A stretch of DNA of 64,000 nt, taken from positions 1 through 64,000 of the forward strand of contig NZ_BAGB01000172.1 in the NCBI RefSeq assembly GCF_000308615.1. Reading direction: 5' to 3'. Both the position numbers and the translations under genes were made by a program. This document shows positions 8,142-16,439 of the stretch, in pieces. The notes under the pieces are model-generated. The model was not told the origin of the DNA, did not search any database, and saw nothing but the letters and a program-made list of their open reading frames with translations. Every line of letters starts with the position of its first letter. Positions within the stretch are counted from its first letter, which is position 1. The DNA comes from Nocardia jiangxiensis NBRC 101359 (lineage in GTDB: Bacteria; Actinomycetota; Actinomycetes; Mycobacteriales; Mycobacteriaceae).

Positions 8142-9054
8142 GGTCGAGCTCCTTGGTGGGGAATGCGGGATTCGCCGCGACAGCCGGGGTCGACGGAGTG
8201 CGGCCGAGCAGCCGCGCGAACAGGCCGCGCCGCGCGCGCGGCGCATCGGAGCCCGCCTCGCGGACGCAGTCGGCCAGGATGTTGAGGGCGCCGACGGTGA
8301 GCATCATCGGCCCGCCCGGCAGCAGCGGGGCCCACGGCTGCAGTTCCAGGTAGCCGAGGTCCGAGGACAGCATGCCGCCCCAGGTCGGGGTCGGCGGCGT
8401 CACGCCGACGCCGAGGAAGGCGAGCGAGGCGATGATCAGCAGCGCGGCGCCGGTGGCCTGTGCCGCCGCGACCGCGACGTTCGGCAGCACCTTGCTCCAC
8501 ATGTGCGTGCGCAGGATCCACCAGGTGGACGCACCCATCAGCTCGGCGGACTCGACGTACTGGGTGCTGCGCAGCCCGAGGGTGACGGCGCGGCTGATCC
8601 GGAAAAAGGTCGGTGCGGACAGGATTCCCACCGCGATCATGGCCTGGCTCATACCGTTTCCGAGAGTCGCTGCCACCGCGATCGTGAAAACGGTGAACGG
8701 CAGCACGGTCAGTGTCTCGGACATGCGCAGCGCGAACCACTCGCCGGCCCGCCCCGCCCACACGGACGCGAGTCCGGTGGGCACGCCCAGGCACAGTCCG
8801 ACCAGGACCACCTCCAGCGCGCCGACGACCGACAGCCGCGTCCCGGCCATCAGGCGGCTGAGGACGTCGCGGCCGACGTAGTCGGTGCCCAGCAGATGGG
8901 CGGTGCTGGGGCCCTGCAGGATCTCCGGGGATTGGCGCAGCGCGTCGTAGGGCGCCAGCGCCGTGCCGAAGACGGCGAGGAACAACACCGCCGCGAGGAT
9001 CACCAGACAGACCCGTGCGCTGGGGATCGAGAAGAGTCTGCGCAACGTCGTCAT
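8128..9054 (-). CDS. ABC importer permease, DppC type
   Basis: 308-residue integral membrane subunit. It has the DppC-type N-terminal TM helix followed by the APYD...LLGTDYVGRDVLSRL segment, which marks second permeases of peptide importers, then a five-helix BPD_transp_1 core with the EAA coupling loop (ESAELMGASTWWILRTHMW). The C-terminal 30 residues are a polar tail. It starts in an ATGA overlap with the DppB-type gene. Confidence 0.92.
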   Translation of the reverse strand: MTTLRRLFSIPSARVCLVILAAVLFLAVFGTALAPYDALRQSPEILQGPSTAHLLGTDYVGRDVLSRLMAGTRLSVVGALEVVLVGLCLGVPTGLASVWAGRAGEWFALRMSETLTVLPFTVFTIAVAATLGNGMSQAMIAVGILSAPTFFRISRAVTLGLRSTQYVESAELMGASTWWILRTHMWSKVLPNVAVAAAQATGAALLIIASLAFLGVGVTPPTPTWGGMLSSDLGYLELQPWAPLLPGGPMMLTVGALNILADCVREAGSDAPRARRGLFARLLGRTPSTPAVAANPAFPTKELDRVTA

Positions 9055-10088
9055 CGTCGGCCTCCTGAGGCGGTGCCGCGGCGTGCGGCGGGGTCGAGCA
9101 GGATCTGCAGCGCTCCGAGCGCCAAGGTGCCGAGCAGCACGACGGCGGAGGTGACCAGCAGCGTGCCCAGGACGACGGGCACGTCGCCGCGCTGGGCGGA
9201 CTGCAAGGCCAACTGGGCGACCCCGGGCAGGTTGAACAGCTTCTCGGTCATCACGGCGCCACCCATGATCAGCGGGAGCGCATTGGTCACTACGGCGAGC
9301 GTCGGCGCGACGGCATTGCGCAGCACGTGGCCGAAAAGCACTCGGCCCCTGCTGTATCCGCGCATGCGCGCGCCGATGGCGTAGTTCTCCCCCTGTGCGG
9401 TCACCAGGGAGGTGCGCAGTTGGCGCGCGATGTTCGCCGCGACCTCGAGTGCCAGGGCGAGTGCGGGCAGCGTGGCGTAGCGCAGCCAGTGCACCAGGTC
9501 GATGGCGTACGGCGAGTAGCCGCCGGCCGGGAAGAGCCGGGCCTTCACCGCCAGCAGCACGATCAGCGCGATGCCGATGACGAAGGGCGGCATCGTGGCC
9601 AGCACCGAGCAGACGACGGTGACGATCCGGTCGGCCACTCCGCCGGGTCGCGCGGCAGCGGCGACACCGGCGCCGAATCCTAGGACGAGCGCAAGTACCA
9701 ACGCGTACAACGCGATCGACAGATCCACCGGAAACGCGAGTTGCACCGACCGCGCGACGGGGACCGTGGTGAACCACGACTGTCCGAGGTCCCCGTGCAG
9801 CGCGGCCCGGACCCAATCGACGTAGCGCACCACGAGCGGCCGGTCGAGCCCGAACTGATGGTTCAGCCGCGCGATGTCCTGCGGCGTCGCGGTCTCGCCG
9901 AGCACCACGGCGGCGGGGTTGTTCTTGCTCAACGCACCCAGCGCGAACGTGATCACCGACGCGAGGAACAGCACGGTGACCGAGGTGAGGAGCAGGCGCG
10001 CGAACCTGCGGACCGGGGCCAACAGCCTGAAGGGCGTGCGCCTCGATGCGACCGGCGGATCGCCGGGCACCGATGTCACTGCCGTCAT
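9051..10088 (-). CDS. ABC importer permease, DppB type
   Basis: 345-residue integral membrane subunit. The first helix (LLTSVTVLFLASVITFALG) is followed by a periplasmic loop with HQFGLDRPLVVRYVDWVRAALHGDLGQSW, a strong DppB signature, then the BPD_transp_1 helices and an EAA-like loop (IGARMRGYSRGRVLFGHVLRN). Its ATG at 10088 overlaps the stop of the binding-protein gene. With the neighbouring DppC, DppD and DppF-type genes it forms a complete importer. Confidence 0.92.
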   Translation of the reverse strand: MTAVTSVPGDPPVASRRTPFRLLAPVRRFARLLLTSVTVLFLASVITFALGALSKNNPAAVVLGETATPQDIARLNHQFGLDRPLVVRYVDWVRAALHGDLGQSWFTTVPVARSVQLAFPVDLSIALYALVLALVLGFGAGVAAAARPGGVADRIVTVVCSVLATMPPFVIGIALIVLLAVKARLFPAGGYSPYAIDLVHWLRYATLPALALALEVAANIARQLRTSLVTAQGENYAIGARMRGYSRGRVLFGHVLRNAVAPTLAVVTNALPLIMGGAVMTEKLFNLPGVAQLALQSAQRGDVPVVLGTLLVTSAVVLLGTLALGALQILLDPAARRGTASGGRR

Positions 10089-11647
10089 GCGGGAACCCCT
10101 TCCCAGCGGAGCAGACTCGGGTGTTGTTTCAGCGGCGCAAGCGATTTGCGTCGAGCGAGGATGCTCGGCACCTCGTACAGAAACGTGTTGGGGAACCGGG
10201 TGACCGCGATGCGCGTCGCCTCTTGCAGGGTCGCGGGGTACGACGGGGCGTCGGTCGGGGTCGCGGCGACTTTCGCCAACTGCGCGACCAGCTCCGGGTC
10301 GCCCGAACGCGCCGGATTCATCAGCCCGGTGGAGCTGAACAGGACCTGGAACGCCTGCACCGGCGACTCCCGGCCCGCGAAGCCGTCGTAACCGAGCGCT
10401 TTGCCGCGATTGAGGTAGACGATCTGCGTCCACTGCGACGTCGGCACCGGGTCGATGGTGAGCTCGATCCCGATCTCCGCGAGTTGGGCCTGAATCTGTT
10501 CCACCGCAGCCGGAATCGGGGCCGCCGCCGACAACGTGGAGCGCACCTTGCCGGACAGCCCGGCATCGGCGAGGATCTTGCGCGCCTTGGCGGGGTCGTA
10601 GGCGAACGCACCCGTCAGCGCCGGGTTGAAACCGACGTATCCCTGCGGGAAGGGCTGGTAGTCGACGTCGCCGATGCCGAAGTTGGCGATCTTCCGGATC
10701 GTCTCGCGGTCGATGCCGTACTTCAACGCCTCGACGACCGCGGGGTTGTCGAACGGCGGCTTCGAGGTGTTGACATCGAGCACGGCGACGTACATCGAGT
10801 CCAGCACCTGCACTTCGAGCCCACTGGCCTGGGCCGCCTTGATGCCCGAGGGCGGAATTTTCGCCACGTCGTACTGCCCCGACGCCACCGATGCGACGAC
10901 GGTCGCCGGGTCGGCGGCCGGATAGAGCAGGAACCGGTTGATCCCGATCTGATCCGCGAGGTGGAAATGCTGGTTCTTGCGCAGTTCCGCGTGGTCGTTG
11001 TCGACGTAGGAGGTGAGCGTGAACGGTCCGGACCCGGCGGGCCGGGTCGCGAGAGCATGCGCGTCCTTCTCGAACACCGCGGGGTTGACCACCATGCCCG
11101 TCTTCCCGGCGAGCAGCAGCGGGTACTGGTAGTTGGTCCCGGTCAGATCGATCACGACATCCAGGTCTCCCTGCGCCGCAACCCTTTTCAGGTCGGCGAT
11201 CTGCGGGGCGATCAGGGAGCCCGGCGCGGATCGGCCGCGTTGGATGGACTTGGCCACCGCCGTGGCGTCCAGTGGCGAGCCGTCGGAGAACTTCAGCCCC
11301 GGACGCAGCGTGAAGGTGACCTGGGTGCCGTCCTGGTTGTAGGACCACTTCTCGGCGAGCCAGCCGACCGCGTTGCCGTCGCCGTCCAACGCGGTCAAGG
11401 CGTCGTAGGCGAGCGCGAGCATCGTGACGTCGGACCCGGCGGAGGAGGTCACCGGATCCCAGGTGGTCGGCAGCTGCCAGGCCCACGAGATGGTGCCCGG
11501 ACCGCCGCCGCCGACGGAACCTGCGCCGGCATCGCTGCAGGCCCCGAGGGCGAAGAGGGCCCCGGCACCGAGGCCCAGCCGGAGCATTGCCCGGCGGCTG
11601 ACGGTGACGGGAGCGGAGCGATCGGTCCGCTGAACGCTGAGAGACAT
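10085..11647 (-). CDS. Peptide/nickel-type ABC substrate-binding lipoprotein (SBP_bac_5)
   Basis: 520-residue binding protein. The N-terminus has a twin-arginine-like stretch (VSRRAMLRLGLGAG) and a lipobox ending LGAC near residue 36, so it is probably exported by Tat and lipid-anchored. The body shows family 5 features (LAEKWSYNQDGTQVTFTLRPGLKFSDGSPL region, and the two-lobe layout of about 500 residues). A short gap separates it from the upstream monooxygenase gene. The ligand is unknown; the monooxygenase and thiol-dioxygenase neighbours suggest a sulfur-containing organic compound rather than ordinary peptides. Confidence 0.9.
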   Translation of the reverse strand: MSLSVQRTDRSAPVTVSRRAMLRLGLGAGALFALGACSDAGAGSVGGGGPGTISWAWQLPTTWDPVTSSAGSDVTMLALAYDALTALDGDGNAVGWLAEKWSYNQDGTQVTFTLRPGLKFSDGSPLDATAVAKSIQRGRSAPGSLIAPQIADLKRVAAQGDLDVVIDLTGTNYQYPLLLAGKTGMVVNPAVFEKDAHALATRPAGSGPFTLTSYVDNDHAELRKNQHFHLADQIGINRFLLYPAADPATVVASVASGQYDVAKIPPSGIKAAQASGLEVQVLDSMYVAVLDVNTSKPPFDNPAVVEALKYGIDRETIRKIANFGIGDVDYQPFPQGYVGFNPALTGAFAYDPAKARKILADAGLSGKVRSTLSAAAPIPAAVEQIQAQLAEIGIELTIDPVPTSQWTQIVYLNRGKALGYDGFAGRESPVQAFQVLFSSTGLMNPARSGDPELVAQLAKVAATPTDAPSYPATLQEATRIAVTRFPNTFLYEVPSILARRKSLAPLKQHPSLLRWEGVPA

Positions 11648-11696
11648 GAACGGAGCTGGTTCCTTCTCGGGAGGGCGACGGGTGTACCCGGCGGCG

Positions 11697-13049
11697 TCAG
11701 ACGGCCGCGCTGTAGCGGTTCGGCGGGACCGGTAGGCCGAGGTGACCGCGAAGGGTCTGCGCGGTGTACTCGGTGCGGAACACGCCGCGCTCCTGGAGGA
11801 TCGGCACGACCTCCTCGACGACCCGGCGGAAGTTGGCGGGGTGGTCGACAGCGATGTTGAAGCCGTCGCACGCACGCGCCTGCCACCACTCGATGAGCTT
11901 GTCCGCGACTGTCTCCGGGGAGCCGACGAACTCGCTCTTGCGCCGCTCGCGAGTGGCCTCCACCGCCTGCCGCAGTGTCCATCCGTTGCGCTGGGCTCGC
12001 TCGGTGATCGCCTTGGCCTGGGTGTAGAAGGAGCGTTCGCCGTGTACCAGCGCCTCGACGGGGAACGGCGCGTCGAGGTCGTAGCCGGTGAAGTCGTGCC
12101 ACCCGAAGGGTCGCCCGAACTCCTCGAGCGCCGCGGTGAACGTGTGGTCCGCGGCGTGGTTCGCGGCCTCGATCTCCCGTGCGTCCGCGTCGGTGTCACC
12201 CACCACGATCTTCACACCGGGCAGGATCAGCAGATGGTCCGGATCGCGGCCGAAACGCTGTGCCGTCCTGCCCTTGATGTCGTTGTAGAACGCCTGCCCG
12301 GCGGGGATGTCGGCGGCGTGGGTGAAGATGCCCTCGCCGACGCTCGCGCCGAGGTCTCGCCCCTGATCGGAGTCGCCCGCCTGGAAGATCACCGGGTGCC
12401 CCTGCGGCGAGCGGACCAGGTTGAGCGGACCCTGCACCCGGAAGAAGGCGCCGTCGTGGTCCAGCCGATGTTGTTTGGCGCGGTCGAGGAACCGCCCGGT
12501 TGCCCGGTCCCGCACGAAGGCGTCGTCCTCGTACGAATCCCACAGTGCCCGAGCGAGTTCGACGAATTCCTGCGCTCGCCCGTACCGGGTGTCGTAGTCG
12601 TAGTGCTCGTCGAGCCCGTAGTTGCGCGCGGTGCCCGCATCACCGGTCGTGACGACGTTCCACCCCGCGCGACCGCGCGAGATCAGGTCCAGCGATCCCA
12701 GCCTGCGCGTCAGGTTGAACGGGCTGTTGAAACTGGTCGTCGCCGTGCCGACCAGGCCGATCCGGCGGGTCTGCACCGCCAGCGCGCTCAGCAGCGTCAG
12801 CGGCTCCAGGCGGTTGAGGTAGTGCGGCGGCGAATACGGCGTGATGAACTGGCTGTCGACGATGAACACCAGATCGAACAGGCCGCGCTCGGCCAGTCGC
12901 GCCACATCGGTGAACCAGTCGATGTTCACGCTCGCGTCGCCGGGGATTTCCGGATCCAGCCAGAGAGTATGAGTGCCCGGACCGCCGGTCCCGTAGGGAA
13001 CGGCGCCCAGATGAATCTGCCGTCTGCTTCGCACGCCGCTCCATCCCAT
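11697..13049 (-). CDS. FMN-dependent monooxygenase, NtaA/SnaA/DszA family
   Basis: 450-residue LLM-class enzyme, first gene of the operon. Family landmarks include the N-terminal IHLGAVPYGTGG, the SRGRAGWNVVTTGDAGTARNYGL segment that binds FMN, and the C-terminal RG-x-FRTEYTAQTLRGHLGLP motif shared by DszA, NtaA and SnaA. These enzymes use FMNH2 and O2 to oxidise sulfones, aminopolycarboxylates or S-alkylated amino acids and need a separate flavin reductase, none of which is seen nearby. The gene is divergent from a LysR regulator with 98 bp between them. Confidence 0.92.
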   Translation of the reverse strand: MGWSGVRSRRQIHLGAVPYGTGGPGTHTLWLDPEIPGDASVNIDWFTDVARLAERGLFDLVFIVDSQFITPYSPPHYLNRLEPLTLLSALAVQTRRIGLVGTATTSFNSPFNLTRRLGSLDLISRGRAGWNVVTTGDAGTARNYGLDEHYDYDTRYGRAQEFVELARALWDSYEDDAFVRDRATGRFLDRAKQHRLDHDGAFFRVQGPLNLVRSPQGHPVIFQAGDSDQGRDLGASVGEGIFTHAADIPAGQAFYNDIKGRTAQRFGRDPDHLLILPGVKIVVGDTDADAREIEAANHAADHTFTAALEEFGRPFGWHDFTGYDLDAPFPVEALVHGERSFYTQAKAITERAQRNGWTLRQAVEATRERRKSEFVGSPETVADKLIEWWQARACDGFNIAVDHPANFRRVVEEVVPILQERGVFRTEYTAQTLRGHLGLPVPPNRYSAAV

Positions 13050-13107
13050 TGATTTCCTACGTCATCGAAATTACGGGAATTCGCGCGGCCTATCCAACGA
13101 GCATTCA

Positions 13108-13122
13108 TGATGAGAACCATCA
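13108..13122 (+). promoter_or_regulatory. Putative LysR operator in divergent promoter
   Basis: The intergenic region between the monooxygenase (starts 13049, minus) and the LysR gene (starts 13148, plus) holds an interrupted palindrome TGAT-GAGAACC-ATCA of the T-N13-A kind. It is followed at 13123-13130 by CGATTCGT, part of an ACGATTCG motif that recurs in the inverted repeat behind the LysR gene. A LysR protein usually binds such dyads in the shared promoter. Confidence 0.45.
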
Positions 13123-13147
13123 CGATTCGTAATGAGAGGGCATAATC

Positions 13148-14026
13148 GTGAGAATCATGCAAAAGAATCTCGACATCGCTCCGTTGCGAAGCTTCGTGGC
13201 AATCGCGGATTGCGGCGGTTTCCAGCGAGCGGCGACACATCTGCACCTGAGTCAGGGGGCAGTCAGCCAGCACATGCGCCGACTGGAGGATGCGGTCGGC
13301 CGCCGGCTGGTGCAGCGGCACGGCCGCGGCTCGCGGTTCACCCCGGACGGCGACGAGCTCCTCGTCGTGGCCCGGCAGATCCTCGACCTGCACGATGACG
13401 CGCTGCGCCGCTTCGGCACCGAGGCCGAGGGCACAATCACGATCGGGTCGACCGAACACGCCGCCGCGCAGCTGCTACCGGCCCTCGCGGCCGCGATCGA
13501 ACGCGCGGCCCCGCGGTTGTCGTTCCGGTTCCGGATCGACCGCGGCATGGCTCTGCGGGAGGGCCTCGCGAGCCGCCGGATCGACCTCGCACTGCTGCTC
13601 AACAGCGACGATCCGAGCGCGATCCGCGTCGGCGAACTGGAGCTGACCTGGTACTCCGCCCCGGGCTGGCAGCTCCCGCCCCGGCCGCATCCGGTGCCGA
13701 TCGTCGCCTTCGACAGCCCCTGCGCACTGCGCAGCCGCGCCTTGGAAACCCTGTCCGAGGTCGACCTCCCCGCGTCGATCCGCGCCGAGGCGCCGCAGCT
13801 GGGCGGCGTGCACGCGGCGGTCGCGACGGGCGTCGGAGTGGCACTGCTGGCCACACTCGGACAGACGCCAGAAGGACTCGTTCCGCGCTCCGACCTCCCC
13901 GCCGCCAAACCATTGCACCTGTCCGTGGGTGCACGTCCGGGCCTGCCCGCGGCGACGGCGAAGATTGCCGCGGACGCATTACGCCCACTGCTTTCACCGC
14001 ACCTACGTTTGGCCGCGGGAGCATGA
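13148..14026 (+). CDS. LysR-family transcriptional regulator
   Basis: 292-residue regulator with an N-terminal winged helix-turn-helix at about residues 10-68 (PLRSFVAIADCGGFQRAATHLHLSQGAVSQHMRRLEDAVGRRLVQR) and a two-lobe effector-binding domain thereafter. The length is normal for the family. It is divergent from the monooxygenase-ABC operon, which it probably controls in response to sulfur status or the operon's substrate; the ligand is not predictable. The GTG/ATG start choice between 13148 and the nearby Met at codon 4 does not affect the domain. Confidence 0.9.
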   Translation: MRIMQKNLDIAPLRSFVAIADCGGFQRAATHLHLSQGAVSQHMRRLEDAVGRRLVQRHGRGSRFTPDGDELLVVARQILDLHDDALRRFGTEAEGTITIGSTEHAAAQLLPALAAAIERAAPRLSFRFRIDRGMALREGLASRRIDLALLLNSDDPSAIRVGELELTWYSAPGWQLPPRPHPVPIVAFDSPCALRSRALETLSEVDLPASIRAEAPQLGGVHAAVATGVGVALLATLGQTPEGLVPRSDLPAAKPLHLSVGARPGLPAATAKIAADALRPLLSPHLRLAAGA

Positions 14027-14050
14027 GCCCTGACGCACGACCACTGTTGC

Positions 14051-14125
14051 AATCATGACGATTCGAATAAATCCGTCCTCGGACAGGAATTCCCGGGGCC
14101 TGAATTCGTTCGAATCGTCGTGATT
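14051..14125 (+). terminator. Long inverted repeat behind lysR, probable terminator
   Basis: AATCATGACGATTCGAA (14051-14067) is the inverse of 14109-14125 with a single mismatch, giving a 17-bp stem around a 41-nt loop that itself contains a smaller CAGG/CCTG hairpin and two GAATTC sites. The T-rich run TTATTTATTC follows. It starts 24 bp after the LysR stop, so termination is the simplest role. The stem contains ACGATTCG, also present in the LysR promoter, so binding by the regulator is an alternative. Confidence 0.55.
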
Positions 14126-14315
14126 TTATTTATTCTCCGAGAGAACCTTCCCATGTTCGCCCCTGGGTCGAAAGCCGCGCGAAGTTCTCGGAGTCGACGA
14201 AATCCCCCGGCATCGCCGTTTATCTCGCGCACCACGGGGTACCGCGGTCGATGAGGCGAATCGCCACCACATCGGATCTCACCGACACCACCGGCCGATC
14301 ACCGAGGAGGACGAG

Positions 14316-14891
14316 ATGAACGACGGCACGAACGGAACACCGAACATCCTGGTCATCACCTCGAACACCGGTGTCGAAGGGGACGAGCTGCTGCTGCCGC
14401 TGCAACGCCTGCGCGAACGAGGAGCCCGAGCGGTGCACGCCGCCCCCGACAAGGCCAGGGTGCAGACCTTCGTGCACGACACGGACAAGGATGTGACCGT
14501 CGACCCGGACATCGACCTGAGCGCGGCCTCCGCCGACGACTACGACGCGGTCGTGATCCCCGGCGGCACCGTGAACGCGGACAAGCTCCGCGTGCGGCCC
14601 GAGGCCGTCGAGTTGGTGCGCGCGTTCGCCGCCGCGGGCAAACCCGTCGCGGCCATCTGCCACGGCCCCTGGCTCCTGGTCGAGGCGGGACTCGTGGACG
14701 GGCAGGCCCTCACGTCCTACTTCTCCCTGCGCACGGACATTCTCAACGCGGGCGGCCGGTGGACCGACCAGAAGGTCGTCCACTCCTGCGTGGACGGCCA
14801 CACCCTGATCACCTCGCGTAACCCCGGAGATCTCGAAGCCTTCTCGGCAGCAGTCGCGGGCGCGACCTTCGGCACGGTGTCGATGCTCTGA
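14316..14891 (+). CDS. DJ-1/PfpI family glutamine-amidotransferase-like protein
   Basis: 191-residue class I GATase-like protein. The nucleophile elbow AAICHGPW carries the Cys of the family, and VVIPGGTVNADKLR is the preceding PfpI-type strand and loop. Proteins of this group act as stress-related glyoxalases/deglycases or intracellular proteases; the sequence does not decide which. Closest in layout to the general stress protein 18 / PfpI type A group. GAGGACGAG lies just upstream of the ATG as ribosome-binding site. The gene is convergent with the next unit. Confidence 0.88.
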   Translation: MNDGTNGTPNILVITSNTGVEGDELLLPLQRLRERGARAVHAAPDKARVQTFVHDTDKDVTVDPDIDLSAASADDYDAVVIPGGTVNADKLRVRPEAVELVRAFAAAGKPVAAICHGPWLLVEAGLVDGQALTSYFSLRTDILNAGGRWTDQKVVHSCVDGHTLITSRNPGDLEAFSAAVAGATFGTVSML

Positions 14892-14985
14892 AGCGTCGTT
14901 TTCCAGCGCGCCGAAGGCGGCAGTGCCGCAGACGTTCTCGCGGCGGACGGTGCTGTGAACGGATACCCGCCCTCCCGGAGCCGGG

Positions 14986-16035
14986 TCACCTCGGCAGGTA
15001 CTCGTTGGTCCAGTTGGTCGACGGTAGCTCGGCGCCCCGAGGGACCGCGTTCGTCTTCTTGATGAAGTCCATGCTGGTGTTCCATCCGTCGACGCTCATC
15101 GCGCCGGTCTCGGGCCAGTCCACCTGCCGCAGGCTCGCGAGCAGGATCGGATCGGCCATGCTGGAGAACGTCGACTTCACGATGTCGACCACGTCGGACT
15201 CGTGCCCGCGGATGTACGCGCCGCCCTGCTGGACCGCCCGCACGAAACGGCGCACCAGCGCGGCGTTCTGGGTGGCATAGTCCTTCCGCACCGCGACGAT
15301 CTGGCCGTACCCGGTCCGGGTCACCGACCATGCGGGCACGGTGTCCGGACCCGCCACCACGACCCCGTCACCGTCGTCCTGCACCGCCAGCGGAGTGGGT
15401 TCGGAGGTGACGAACCAGTCGATCTGATTTCTGGTCAGTGCTGCTTTGTCGGCCGCCGGACTCGGCAGGGACACGTAGCGAACGGTGCCCGGGGACACCC
15501 CGTACTCCCGCAGGAAAATGCCCGCCTGTCCCTGCGTGGTGGTCGAACTCGCGCCGCCGGTGGATCCCCGCAACGCCTCGGCCACCTGCGCGGGTGGCGT
15601 GCTGCCGGTGAGATGGTGCGCCCGCGAGAATTTCGTGCTGAAGATCAGACCGAGCGGCGCACCCGCACCGTCCATGGACACGGCGAGTTGCGGGATCCTC
15701 CGGTTGACCGCGTTGATGAAGGTCGTCGGGCTGGAGTTGAGGAATTGCACGGAGTTCGATTCCAGCGCAGCAGCATCCAGCGACGACGGCAGGTCGACGA
15801 ACTCGACCTTCAGCCCTGCCGCGCGGAAGTACCCCTTCGCGTCGGCCACCCGTAACGGCGCGTCGAAGATCGTGTCGGCGACGCCGACGGTCACCTTCGT
15901 GGTGCCGTCGGCCTCGCCGGAACCGCAGGCCGCGAGCAGGCTCGAGCACAGTGCGAGTACCGCGGGGATCACGATGCCCAGCCGGACGCCTCCGCCGCCG
16001 AGGCGTCGTTGCCTGTTCGTGTCGATGATGCCCAT
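14986..16035 (-). CDS. SsuA/TauA/NMT1-like ABC substrate-binding lipoprotein, orphan
   Basis: 349-residue binding protein with a lipoprotein signal (hydrophobic stretch ending LLAAC, Cys near residue 37) and the layout of sulfonate/taurine/nitrate-type binding proteins: VGVADTIFDAPLRVADAKGYF at the mature N-terminus and SNSVQFLNSSPTTFINAV in the first lobe. No permease or ATPase of the SsuBC kind is adjacent; the nearest set is 44 kb away. The start at 16035 is preceded by GGAAAGG; a GTG at 16059 is possible. It lies 31 bp behind the folD remnant in the same direction, at the tail of the one-carbon operon. Confidence 0.85.
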   Translation of the reverse strand: MGIIDTNRQRRLGGGGVRLGIVIPAVLALCSSLLAACGSGEADGTTKVTVGVADTIFDAPLRVADAKGYFRAAGLKVEFVDLPSSLDAAALESNSVQFLNSSPTTFINAVNRRIPQLAVSMDGAGAPLGLIFSTKFSRAHHLTGSTPPAQVAEALRGSTGGASSTTTQGQAGIFLREYGVSPGTVRYVSLPSPAADKAALTRNQIDWFVTSEPTPLAVQDDGDGVVVAGPDTVPAWSVTRTGYGQIVAVRKDYATQNAALVRRFVRAVQQGGAYIRGHESDVVDIVKSTFSSMADPILLASLRQVDWPETGAMSVDGWNTSMDFIKKTNAVPRGAELPSTNWTNEYLPR

Positions 16036-16066
16036 GGGCCGGCCTTTCCGTTGTTGCACAAAATAA

Positions 16067-16439
16067 TCAGCTGAACTCGCGCGCCCACTCGGCGGCCCGG
16101 ACCGTATTGGCCATGAGCATCGCGATCGTCATGGGGCCGACTCCGCCCGGCACCGGAGTGAGCCGATCGGCGTGGCCGACGAGTTCGTCGGCACGCACGT
16201 CACCGGCCAATCCGTCGGGTGTGCGGTGGATGCAGATCGCGCATGCCCAGCGTGCGCACCGTCCGTCGTTTGCTCGCCACGTACACCGCACTCGCCGGGT
16301 CCTGCCCCACCAGAACCGTGGCCAGCCCCGGCGCCGTATCCGGCGTGAACGACATCGTGATCTCCCGCGCGACCCGCTCGCGGATCCGTCGCGCCGCGCC
16401 CGTGCCATCGATCCATCGCGTCACCCGAACCCCCTTCAC
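16067..16439 (-). pseudogene. folD: folD remnant with large internal deletion and frameshift
   Basis: Two ends of methylenetetrahydrofolate dehydrogenase/cyclohydrolase are present in different frames. From the GTG at 16439: DGTGAARRIRERVAREI...GLATVLVGQDPASAVYVASKRR, the FolD N-terminus. Toward the end, in another frame: HRTPDGLAGDV...TPVPGGVGPMTIAMLMANTV, the FolD C-terminus. The join is at about 16232-16241. An intact FolD is about 285 residues; roughly 160 are missing, including the NADP-binding core and VQLPLP active-site loop. The start overlaps the purU stop (GTGA), showing it was the next gene of the operon. The product cannot be functional. Confidence 0.85.

Noticed and set aside
9051..11486. 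811-codon minus-strand frame ending in the DppB-type permease
   Set aside because: Only the part after the ATG at 10088 is real. The longer part is another frame of the binding-protein gene; the permease signature starts exactly at 10088.
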